From Alopecurus myosuroides (lineage: Eukaryota > Streptophyta > Magnoliopsida > Poales > Poaceae), in NCBI GenBank assembly GCA_028641055.1, contig JAPCYS010001957.1, positions 1 through 64,000 of the forward strand: 64,000 bases of DNA. The letters run 5' to 3'. Shown one piece after another: positions 1 to 11,900 of the stretch. How positions within the stretch are numbered: the first letter of the stretch is position 1; every line of letters begins with the position of its first letter. Under the pieces are notes generated by a model, which made no database searches, was not told the DNA's origin, and saw nothing but the letters and a program-made list of their open reading frames with translations. The position numbers and the translations under genes were made by a program.

Positions 1-364
1 TTGCTGGACCTAATGCTGAAGTACGTACACTGCAGTACACTCTGAGCGGGCCCCCTAGCTCCCAGGGGCCAGGGCGGTCGCCCCATTGCCTCGGCCTATG
101 GGCCAGCCCTGAGACCAACATCTTTTTCTAGGGCAGGAGCCAAAGCCGAGATCCCCTATGTCATGCCTTCTGCGAGTTGAAGCATCAGCTCGCCCGCTAG
201 CGCTGTGAAGAGTCGCGCGTCATGGGCCAGCCCATGCTCTCGATCGGTGGATTGCGCTCGTTTCCGGATCGAGCTTCCTGGTCACGGCCGTGTTAGCCCT
301 GGCCACGCGCACAGTACCACTGCGGCATTCCTCAAAAGAAAACGTACCACTGCAGCACTGTTTC
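1..364. other. Intergenic, no feature recognised
   Basis: This is mixed-composition sequence with short open frames only. I see no domain, splice pattern or repeat that supports a gene here. Confidence 0.4.
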
Positions 365-735
365 CCATTATATATTTTCAATTTCTTTGGTTAGAAAAAA
401 TTTAAATAACTTAAAACGAATATTTTTTAAATAGTGAACAAATTTTAAATTTGAACGATTCCAAAACATGAAAAAAAGAATACGTATGAACAATTCTCAA
501 ATTTAAACAAATTTTAATCTGAACGTTTTTTGATTTGAACAATTTTAAAATTTAAACAGTTTTTTATCCGAACAAAATTTAAATTTGAAAAAAATAAACA
601 TTTTAAAGTTTGAACAGTTTTCAGTTTGAACCAAAAAAAAAGCTGAACAAAATGTTTCGATGAACAAAAAAAATAGAAAAGAAAGTGAGAAAAAAATGAA
701 AACAGAAAAATAAGACAATAAAAAGCTTAAAAAAA
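365..735. repeat. AT-rich degenerate GAACA-type repeat
   Basis: The stretch is made of loosely repeated words such as TTGAACA and AAATTTGAAC separated by A or T runs, without a fixed period. In Triticeae genomes this texture often lies inside DNA transposons of the CACTA class, but no CACTA terminus was found here. The family is therefore left open. There is no coding potential. Confidence 0.45.
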
Positions 736-849
736 GAAGTTTGACACAAAAACGTGTCTATGCACGTATCCGTCTGCCCATGAGTACTCAGGCTCAAATC
801 CGTCTTCTCCCCCGTATTTTCTCTTATTTTCCAAGAAAATGGCTTAATG

Positions 850-2300
850 GGCCGGTCCGGATTAGGGCACGCTATAAAAAAAACGGGCTACCCCATTCCA
901 TTACTTAAAACGGAAATACAAAAGTTCAACAACAGCAGAAAAGGACAGGGAAGTGAGAAGCGAGCTGGAGCAGTAGTAGGAAACCCACTGAGATCCTCTC
1001 GGACTCGGAAAGACTCTCTATGGGGCGAAAACCTACTAACACCTACAAGTTCATACGACGCTTATTACAACAACCAACAGAGGAAGCAAGTTCAAAAGAC
1101 GCAGATAGCGCCACAACAGAAACCTCCAGGTCTCAACTAGACACAGGCATAAACTAGGACCGCAGACCACCGGATCACGAAGATATGCCACCCTTCAGGC
1201 ACCAGAAATCATCAGCGTCGGCCTGACCCCCACGCGAACACCAGTCCTTGCTTGGGAGTAGATGTCAGCCGTTGCTTGCATCATCTTCGTCGCCGTCTTC
1301 AGCGTGTCCTTGACTCCTTGTCCTCCTCATCCTTCTGCGGACATGCCCACTAGATTACGGCAAAGCCTGGCGCTACCCCACCCATCCACTGCACCACTCC
1401 CACCTTTCCCAGATACAGTACCTCCGTACCATCCGCACGATCCACTGCTGCCAACTGCTCCTCCCGCACACCGCTCGAATCGCAGCCACGACAAGTCCTA
1501 GGCACGGAAGAGAGGCCTCGAAGAGCATAGGGTCCCAGCGTCCAGCCTCTGCATGTGGTAGGCCCGCAATCCACATGCCGCCACCCCATTCGCCAGGAGC
1601 ACGCACACCGGTATCCGCCGCGTCCCCGTCGTCTTCCACCTCTTGCCAGGGGGCTAGCTCCACCAGACAACCAGCCGCGACCCGGTGCCCTCCGAGACCA
1701 CCGCTGTGGTAAGCATGACTGGCGCGCGACGCTCCGGCGCCACCCCGTGGCTGCGGCCGGAAGCTACGAGGCGGCCCCCTATCTGGCGCACGCTGCCCGC
1801 CGTCGTCTTGACCACCGCAGCCGCTACCACTGCTCCCGCCCTGTGCACGAGCGGCCGGCGGAGGCCCCAAAACATCTTCGGAGCGGACCAGCTGAACCTG
1901 AACCACACACATCTTCGGAGCGGACCAGCTGAACCTGAACCACAAACATCTTCGGACGCGGCGCAGGAGGAGACCGAGCGCGCCTTAGCGGGGGGCCTCA
2001 CGTCACCGGCGCCCCGCACAGGTGCCCGCGCAAGAGCCACGGCCGCCCTTGACGAAACCGTAGGAGGAGAAGGCCGGAAGGCGCGCGCACCGGCGTCCGG
2101 CGAGAAGGGGGCGGAGTTCCACTGCGCAAGACCTCCCAGTAGGAGCGGGGCGAACCGGCGTCTTCGTCCTCATCATTGGAGAAGCCCACCCAGCGACACG
2201 AGGAAGGGGAGCTCATGGTGGCCGTCGGAGCTAGAGTGGCCGCCGGGCAGGGGCCGCAGACGGGCGGGGGCGAACCTCCTTCTTCCGCTTGTTGTTTACG
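850..2300 (-). mobile_element. GC-rich, possibly LINE-derived segment
   Basis: From about 1.24 to 2.3 kb the sequence is GC-rich. On the minus strand a short frame starts at 2,216 with an ATG and a Ser/Pro/Arg-rich composition, as seen at the start of some grass LINE ORF1 proteins. At the left edge (about 862-905) the minus strand reads like a LINE 3' end (GGAATGGGGTAGCCC, then a T run). No reverse-transcriptase or endonuclease motif is present, so this is a weak call. A fragment of an unknown GC-rich gene is the main alternative. The overlapping long frames on both strands are compositional and are not called as genes. Confidence 0.3.
1872..1957. repeat. 37-bp tandem repeat, about 2.3 copies
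   Basis: The word ACATCTTCGGA recurs at 1872, 1909 and 1946, a period of 37 bases. The first two units are nearly identical across their full length. The period is not a multiple of three, so it changes frame in any ORF read across it. This argues against the overlapping frames being conserved proteins. Confidence 0.8.
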
Positions 2301-2686
2301 CCCTTTTCGCCTTTCTGTCGTGTGCCATTGGAACTGGTCATATCATCAGTCAGAAAGGTTGTCTTATGCCCACGCAAAGAACACATAATCCGTGCTCAGT
2401 ATAAACACGCTAATTAGATGAAGTCCAAAAAAGTCCCGGTAGAAACTTGAGAAAACAAAGCGCGAAATTCAGATCAAAACGCGTGATGACGAGAAGGCAT
2501 GCAGCTCGAGTCAGGCTGGAACCATTTGATCGGGGGAACGAATATTCTCCCTCTCGGTTCACGTACTGGCCGGCTCCATGTCTGCTTCCTGTTGTAAAGG
2601 AATTTCGAATAATGCAAGAGGAGCCCCGTGTCGCGTGTTCATCTTCTTCTCGCTCTCTTGTTGATATTTTAGGATTTTTTTGGCTC

Positions 2687-2694
2687 TATATATA
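2687..2694 (+). promoter_or_regulatory. Probable TATA box of the ABCG transporter gene
   Basis: TATATATA sits in a CT-rich stretch about 270 bases before the proposed ATG at 2956. Transcription would be expected to start near 2715-2730. A short upstream ORF (ATG at 2773, stop TGA at 2806, 11 codons) would lie in the leader and could dampen translation. This is inferred from motif and position only. Confidence 0.45.
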
Positions 2695-2955
2695 CAAGTA
2701 GCAGCAATTCCGATTTCCTCAAAAGACGAGGCGTGAGAATTGGTGAGACCGGCAGCAGCGACGACGTTCAGAATGGCGCTCTACCGCGAGCTCAATGCGC
2801 GGTTTTGACGTGCGGCCGGACGGACGCAGCGTGCGTATTCGTTGGAAAATTAAAACGCACAGGTTTGTTGGCTGCTGTCTTTCCGTTTGTTCTCCTTTAC
2901 GCGGACATCAGTAACAGTTCTTTGCATAATGCAGAGTTTTGCAGGAGTATCTAAA

Positions 2956-5900
2956 ATGGAGCCGATGTACATCGGAACCTTGGGGCCGCTCGCCGATATC
3001 GACGCCATACGGGTTCAAGAGAGGTGCGTACGTACTTGTCGAGGGATTCAAAGTTAGGCCTGCTTCCACGTCCACAACCTAACCGCATGTATATACAGGA
3101 TCGACATCGAGCTTCCACAGATTGAGATACGATATGAGAACCTTACCGTGGAGGCGGACGTCTATGTCGGCAAACGCGCTCTGCCCACTCTCATCAACGC
3201 CGTCATCAACACAATGGAGGTATAAAAACATGAGATTATCGGGCTCGATCCATTCTTTAATTTCTTTTCTTTTCTTTTCCTCGTGGCATCTCGAACCATA
3301 TGCACCTATACTGATAGTATCTTGCAACCCAGTTACTATCTCTTGGACTTTTTTTTTTTTGAAACCTAAACTATGGGGTAAAACCCCATAGCATTTTATT
3401 CCATAAAATAAGAAACCCCGAACTGTACAAATATTACAAATTTACAAGGGTAGAGACAATGGAACAGTGGATTAAGCAATGATCACTACCTCTGCAAAGA
3501 ATGGTTTGTCAAACTTTTTCCTGGCATCATAAAAAATCCGATCAAAGCTGTCACCATCCTCCCAATCAATCTGAAGATAGGCCCAAATCCGAGCACTGAA
3601 ATTGCATTGAAAGAACAAATGCATCCAATCTTCCGTTTGTTGTGTGGGGCATAGGGCACAGTGAAAGACATCAGTCACATTCCAGTGTCTACGGCGCAAC
3701 ATATCTCTGGTATTTAATCTATCACTTACTAATAGCCAAGCAAAGACTTTGATACGAAGAAGTACCTTACTCTGCCAGATCCAATCAAATATTTTAGGAG
3801 CTCTCTGATTCCGAAAGTGGTGGTAATAGAAACATTTTGAAGAGTACAACCCTCCCTTCCAAATAGTACTCCATTGATCATTTGTAGATTGATCCAACTG
3901 AATGTTTTGTAAGGCATGCTCCCAACTCTGAAACTCCTGGTAAGCTAAAGCTGAGAGGGGTAGCTCAAACAGTTGGGTCCTATCATCAGTGTATAACACA
4001 TCATGAACCGATATTTTTGAGTCAACTACATATGAGAACAATCTTGGATATGTGGTAGAGAAAATGGTTCCATGCCATGCGTCAGACCAAAATAGAGCAG
4101 TGTCCCCCTTCCCAACTGCAACAGTACTCACCTCAAAATACAAAGGAGCCAGTTTCATGATATCTCTTGGACTTTTGAAACATACTCACTCCGTATCATA
4201 ATAAAAGATGTTTTAGCTATTATAATAAAGATAACATGAAGAGCAAAATGAGTGAACTTACGCACTAAAATATGTCTACATACTTTCGTATATTGTCTGT
4301 ATCGGAATAACTAAAATCACTTATATTATGATACATAGGAAGTATTGTGTTTATGAACACGTGAAATATCCCTTCTAGCATTAGAAATAATAATGACTTG
4401 CAGAAAACATAAAACATGCAATTGCATCATCTCACAACTAATTAACTTGTTGGGTCCAAAGATCCGTGGAAACCTCCTTAGCATTTGGCGCAGTCGTCTA
4501 CTAAATTTTCTTTCCTTAAAGATTTGAGCAATTTTTTGGCTTAGAAAATTATATATGCAACTTTAACATGCTAATTTAATTTAATGAGATATGACTTTAA
4601 AAACTTAGTAGATGTTGATGCATATGCAAAGGTGTATTCAACATGCTAATTAATTTTCAAACCATATAATTATATGTTTTTGTATTCTATGCAAATCATT
4701 TACCGGTGTTTTCAGCAAAAAAAAAAACCAACAAATGGTGTAAAACGCAAAAACCTCTACAAAGTAAGTTGGAGGAGCCAAAGATCACTTTCTCCTTTCA
4801 TCTGTTGTGCTTTAGAGGATTCTCCTTTCGCATTCATATATAGTATATAGTTTATTTTGGCTAAAAAACAATAAATTTTGTCGGGAAAATGAAAACACCA
4901 TCGCAAAACAAGAAAAGGAAAAACAAGCTACTCCCTCCTCTCCATAAAAAGTGTTACCTCGCTTCCGGTGAAACACATCCAAAACACAGTCCGGTTACCA
5001 TTTGGCCCAGGTATGCCGACCTTTCCTTTTTTTCTCTTCTAGGCTAGTATAGAAAGGCCAACTGCCCAGGGGGCGAAGAACAGATTAAGCAAGCCATGGA
5101 GCCGCCCACCGGCCGCCTCCTCCTCCAGCGGCTCCGGCAGCAGTGGCGAGCTTGGCCACCGTATCTTGGTACCTCCTACTTCCACGCACTTACACATTAG
5201 ACCCCTGTGCAGTTGTATCGTGTCGTGTCGTGCCGTAGAACTTAGGACTAGCCCTTTTCTGTTCCGTGCGGGCTCGCATCGTTGCCCCGTTCGCCATCCA
5301 CGGTGCTAATTACGCAACACGCTGCCACTCAAGTTTTGGTACCAATTCGCAGAAAAATCCCGCAATCCGTTCGATTTTGTGAATTTTGCAAGAGGCATGG
5401 ATCGTAGTGGCACAAGTTCAATGATAGGCTGTGTATGTTGTTGCTTGTTATCTATGGCTCAAATTCTCTACCATCGATGCTTTATGACAGGGGCTCGCGA
5501 GCAATTTCGGTTCGTCTAACAGAAAGAGGATTGAGATACTCAAAGATGTCAGTGGCATTCTGAAGCCATCAAGGTGATTACCTGTTCTTGCCGAACTCGC
5601 CTGTGGAACCTTATTTATGTAGTAATTTAGCGCTAATTTACAGTCAGAAGCGGTGATATGTTTTCTCCTTTTCAAAGTAGTCAAATTTTGTGGTCGGTGC
5701 CAGGCTTCTTTTCAGTTCTCAGCTGGGTTTTGCTTCAGGTAAAATTTAGGACTCATTTGCGGGGTGTGGTAGTATCTTGGGTCAGCTCTGAATTCTAGAA
5801 TTTAATGACGCTAGATGATTAGGAATGCTATTGAGATCTCTGTACAGGCAGATGTGTTTTTCGGAATTTCTTTGCATAGTCCTAGAGGTAACATTGGAGG

Positions 5901-8900
5901 AAAGATAAGCATAAGGTGTTACGAAAATAGAGTTGTGTTTTCTATACTTCTCTAATGTTTAAGATTGAAAATAGAGTTGTATTTCTTCTGTAACTATAAC
6001 ACACACTGTTATAGTGAGAGCCCACCAAATAAGTTACGGATCTTTAGCCTCTCAGAGTGGACGCAAAGGCTTATTTGAACCTTTTTTTGTTTATATATAG
6101 AGTAATTCGAAAAGGTATTATTATGTTGAGACACTTTCATACTAGTTTAAATAAATTATGTGCTTCCTTTAGTGATTCCCGACCAATGCAGGTCTAACCT
6201 ATTTGATCTGCGCCACCATTGTTGTTCTGAAATTAATGCTCTGTGTGTATAGAAACATGCTGCATATATCATTGAGATTCTCAATGCATGAACCATTAAA
6301 ATTCATGCTATGTGTTTTCTTCTTGAGAAAAAAAAACAATTTTTTTGTGTCTCGATGAATTGATAGAACGAACCAGGTACAGAACTACATCTGCTAATTT
6401 TTTTATAGAAATGGGGTAAACCCAGGCCTCTGCATCGAGTGATGCACACAGCCTTTTATTAATTATTAGGTATCAAAGTATCACAAAAGTTTACATGTCT
6501 AAAAAGACCTCACGAAGAGACAAGTCTCCCTCAAAACCGAACTGTAACGAAGAGACATCTGCTAATTGTAATCAATGTAGTTTTTTTTCATATATTTGAA
6601 ACATAGAGTTTTGGTGTTCTTCTTGAGCTATTTATTGAATTAATTGAATTATTCATGTCAGGTTGACACTTCTTTTGGGACCTCCATCATCGGGGAAGAG
6701 CACACTCATGCGAGCACTAACTGGGAAGCCTGATAAGAATCTCAAGGTTGCATTTGTTATTCGAGCAATTCAATATACTAACTTCTGATTACGTGTGCTT
6801 GCTATATCTGAATCTCCCGATGACCACAGGTATCTGGCAATATTACATACTGTGGTCATACGTTTTCAGAGTTCTATCCTGAGAGGACTAGTACATATGT
6901 CAGTCAGTATGATCTACATAATGGAGAGATGACAGTTAGAGAGACATTGGACTTCTCAAGAAGATGTCTAGGCACTGGCAATAGATATGATATGTTGTCA
7001 GAATTAGCAAGAAAGGAGAGGAATGCAGGCATTAAACCTGACCCTGTAATTGATTCTTTCATGAAGGCAACCGCAGTACAAGGAAACAAAAGTAATTTTA
7101 TCACGGATCTTACTATGAAGGTGAGCATCTATCGTTAGCTGTCTTTTTTAGGTTAAAATAACATTGTTTACAAACTTACCAGCCTCAGTTTGAACATTCT
7201 TTTCTATTAATGTATGAAAATGAGGTTATGTGAGATTTTTTTATTTTGTATTACTTTTCATTAGAATAGCTGCACATGTATCACTGTGGCAGTGACGTCC
7301 ATATGGGAATCTAGCCCTTTGTTCCAGATGCAAACTGAATCTTCACTGCTTCACTCTGCTAATTGGGCATATAAACCTCTGTAGGTGCTTGGGCTTGACA
7401 CTTGTGCCGATACTATCGTTGGGGATGAGATGAAAAGGGGCATTTCTGGCGGACAAAAGAAACGTGTGACAACTGGTATGGTGCAGCTATCATATCAAGT
7501 AAAATATAACATAAATGAATGGTCATTTTCTTCATGAAGTTATTAGTATAACTGAGATATAGATAATTATTTATATGGATTTTCAGCCTAAATAGTTGTT
7601 ATTTTGTTTCAAATTGCATATCTAGGATTCTTGTGTTTATATTTTATTTATCCTTTTCTCCAGTGAGAAGAGTTATTAATTTCCTATGTGAGATATGATT
7701 GTGCATGATGCAAAAAATATAGGTTAACCGACTCCTTGTATTTGTCCCAGTACCTGTGTCTAAAGGGTTACTCCACCATTGTTTTGCTCTGTTAGATCAC
7801 CGAAAACTGTACTTAATAATATTGTGCATGAAATAATTTATCACTTGCATATTTGCATAAGGGATCATATATTACATTATTGACATATCAAGAGTCCTAA
7901 GCTTTTGGGTTGTCGATTTCATTTGACCATAGGAGAGATGCTAACGGGACCTTCAAGAGCTTTCTTCATGGATGAAATATCTACCGGGCTTGATAGTTCT
8001 AGCACATTTCGTATCGTCAAATACATCAGACACATGGTACATGTGATGAATTATACTGTGATGATCTCTCTCCTCCAGCCTCCACCTGAGACCTATAATC
8101 TATTCGATGACATCATTCTGCTATCAGAAGGGTACATAGTTTACCATGGGCCACGAGAGAACATCCTCGAATTCTTTGAGAGAGTTGGTTTCAAATGTCC
8201 TGAACGGAAAGGAGTGGCCGACTTCCTTCAAGAGGTGACTTCCAGGAAAGATCAACAACAATACTGGTGCCATGAGCATGTGCATTATCGTTATGTGTCA
8301 GTCCTGGAGTTCTCTCAGCTTTTCAAGCAATTTCATGTTGGACAGAAGCTCCAGAAAGAGCTGCAGATTCCTTATGTCAAATCTAAAACACATCCTGCTG
8401 CACTGACTACCAAGAAGTATGGATTATCTAGTTGGGAGTCCCTCAAGACTGTGTTGTTACGAGAGTGGTTGCTGATGAAGCGAAACTCCTTCCTCTACAT
8501 ATTCAAGTCATTTCAACTGTTTGTCTTGGCAATAATAACCATGACTGTATTCTTCAGAACAGAGATGCCTCATGAGAAATTTTCTGATTCTGTCAAATTT
8601 AATGGCGTTTTGACTTCTTCTTTGATCACGATCATGTTCAGTGGATTTGCTGAGGTGCAGATGACTATCAAAAAACTACCGGTATTCTACAAACAGAGAG
8701 ACTACTTGTTCTTTCCAGCATGGATCTTTGGAGTTGCAAACATAATCTTAAAGCTTCCTTTTTCTCTCGTGGACACATCGGTTTTTACAGTTGTTACATA
8801 TTATGTAATAGGTTATGCACCTGCTCCAGGAAGGTAGCTGGTTTTCTTTCTCGCAGTAGTTTTCATTTTAATGATTTCGATGAGGATAATTTGATGTATT

Positions 8901-11900
8901 ATTTTTCATTTGATGATTTCGTCTCTCTACTGATTTCAGGTTCTTTGGCCAGTTACTAGCATACTTTTGCACACACCAGATGTCTGTGGCAATGTTCCGC
9001 CTGCTAGGTGCAATTTTGAGAACAATGGCTGTAGCTAATACGTTTGGAATGTTTTTGCTGCTCCTTGTTTTCTTGTTCGGAGGATTTGTCATGCCCAGAA
9101 GTAAGTATGTCATTGTGGAAGCTCTACCCTTTGGGCCAATGAGTTACCTAGCCAGTTATAATTCCTTATACACAGAACTACTTCCTTAAAGATAGTTTGA
9201 AAGTTTAGTGTCGAGGTTTTACCATAATTTACATTTCTTACTGGTTTTCGCGATATATTTTTATGTCCACAGGTGATATTCAATCTTATTGGGTATGGGG
9301 ATACTGGATATCCCCCATGATGTATAGTAATAATGCCCTATCAATCAATGAATTCCTTGCGAGTAGGTGGGCTATTGTAAGTTTCTTGTCACCACAATGT
9401 TTTCTCTATTTATCATATGAGATGTGGACAAAAGCACAAATCATTGATCACATGATAAATATTCTTGATAGATTTAGCTCATTAACACAAAAGAAAAAAT
9501 AGAACATCTCATGAGTTTTTCACTCCTACTTTCTAGGATGTTTATGTATATAACCTGTAAAATAGAATCTGTAACTTATACCACCTTCTTAATTGCAGCC
9601 AAACGTTGACAGAAGCATTGATGCATTAACGGTTGGGAAGGCTTATCTCAAATCCAAAAGCTACTTTTCGGGTGAATGGGGATACTGGATTTGCATCGGG
9701 GCCATGATAGGATTTATGATTCTTTTCAACATTCTCTACCTTTGTGCTCTTACATTCCTGAGCTGTAAGCACCTTCCCATTTCCTTGTTTTACTGGGTTT
9801 CCCTGGTATTTTCACTTGTTTGATGGCTACTTTAATAATTTACAAACTATTTTCCATACAGCTGCTGGCGGTTCAACTAATGTGGTTTCTGATGATACCT
9901 CTGAAAAAGAGATGAAAGTAGAATCAAAAAATCAAGAACAGATGGCCCAGGTTACCCATGGTATGGTAGCAGCATATTCATATCATGTGTATCTTCAAAC
10001 CATATTGGTTATCAAATCTCCACTTTAATCAAACTGTTGATGTCTTCCTAATATATACTTTTAAGAAGCCCCATTGGGAATGAAATTCTACAATATATTC
10101 TGTGGAAAGGGGAATTCTTACCTAATTCATTTGAGGATGCTACGTTCCAAATTGGCCATAAATTATGTTATGATAGATTCATCAACCATATATACAACTT
10201 TTTTTTCGCGAAAACGCAAAAGCTTTGCGTTTTGATGCATTGATAGATAAGAAGAGTTAATTTACAAGAAACAGCCTGGAACCGGGCGATCCCACCACGC
10301 ACAACTCAACCCACGACCTAAACTAGGGAAGAAGGAGGGCGAGGCCGCCGGCCCCCGCGCTCACCCACAGGCGAGCCTCGGTCTTGATGGTTTCCATCAA
10401 AGCGCCAACCGAGGGCCTGGCGTTGTCGAAGACGACTGCGTTCCTGTGCTTCCAAATCCACCAAGCCGAAAGCATAATGGCTGAGGAGGTGCCTTTGCGC
10501 AGTAGGGGGGGGGGTGGTCTTGAGCGTTAGCTTTCACCGGTCCTCAAAGTCGTTTTCCACAACCGGGGGTCGAGCCGTCGATCGGACCCAAGAGAGAACC
10601 ATATATACAACTCATACTAGCATATGTATGTATCATGAAGTATAAAGATTCTTTCTACTGCTACTTTTAGTATTTTTATGTATCTACCATCTCATAATTT
10701 ATCATACTGGTTCATCATTGTGTTAGGTGCAGAAGACTCAGCAAACAAGAGAACTGAGACTGGAATGGTGTTGCCATTCCAGCCTGTTTCACTTTCTTTC
10801 AACCACGTGAACTACTATGTCGACATGCCTGCTGTAAGTTGATATTCCAAAAATATGTACTACTTTTTGACATAAGCAGATCATGCAAAGTTGATAAGAC
10901 ACATCATAGCTAGAGTAGAAATTAGCTTGCCCACTTCCTCTTAGAGATACATATCTGCATCTTTTGTAGCATGTACATTACCTTGGCCTATGTGGACTAA
11001 GATAGCAACTCTTATTGCTTTATCAAAGAATGTAATTCAGACATGAAATTTAGATTTCACATATTTCTTTACAGGAAATGAAGGCACATGGATTCACCGA
11101 AAACCGCCTCCAGCTACTGTCTGATATCTGTGGTGCATTCAAACCTGGTGTCCTGACTGCATTAGTTGGTGTCAGTGGAGCTGGAAAGACCACTCTAATG
11201 GATGTACTGGCAGGAAGAAAGACAAGTGGGACAATTGAGGGAGATATCAGGCTTTCTGGCTACCCTAAAAAACAAGAAACTTTTGCCCGAATCAGTGGCT
11301 ACTGCGAGCAAACTGATATCCATTCACCAAACGTGACTGTGTATGAGTCTCTCGTGTTTTCTGCTTGGCTGCGCCTTTCCTCAGATGTTGATGAGAAGAC
11401 TAGAAAGGTATGTGTTCTATTTCTAAGGCTTGTGGATTCCTTGTGCGTGAACTCTTGATGTTGCTGCATAAAATAACCATGTTAATTGTACATTATATGC
11501 ATGTGGTGCTGTCCATTAAGGTTGTGTATTTGCCTATGTGGTTGCTTGCATCATGTTCGACCAGGCCAATGCAATCATTACTCTTACAAAATTAATTTTA
11601 CTGTAGGTGTTTGTGGAGCAAGTGATGTCACTTGTTGAGCTTGATGTATTGCGTGATGCGCTGGTTGGTCTACCTGGTGTTAGCGGGTTATCTACCGAGC
11701 AAAGAAAAAGGCTAACAATTGCTGTTGAACTAGTTGCAAACCCTTCAATTATCTTTATGGATGAGCCAACTTCTGGCCTTGATGCTAGAGCTGCAGCTAT
11801 TGTTATGCGTACTGTTAGGAACACAGTTAACACAGGACGAACCGTGGTTTGCACAATCCATCAACCCAGTATTGATATATTCGAATCGTTTGATGAGGTT

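Noticed and set aside
1373..2404. Long overlapping open frames on both strands (up to 239 codons)
   Set aside because: They lie in GC-rich sequence, overlap each other in several frames, cross a 37-bp tandem repeat that shifts frame, and show no domain. They look compositional.
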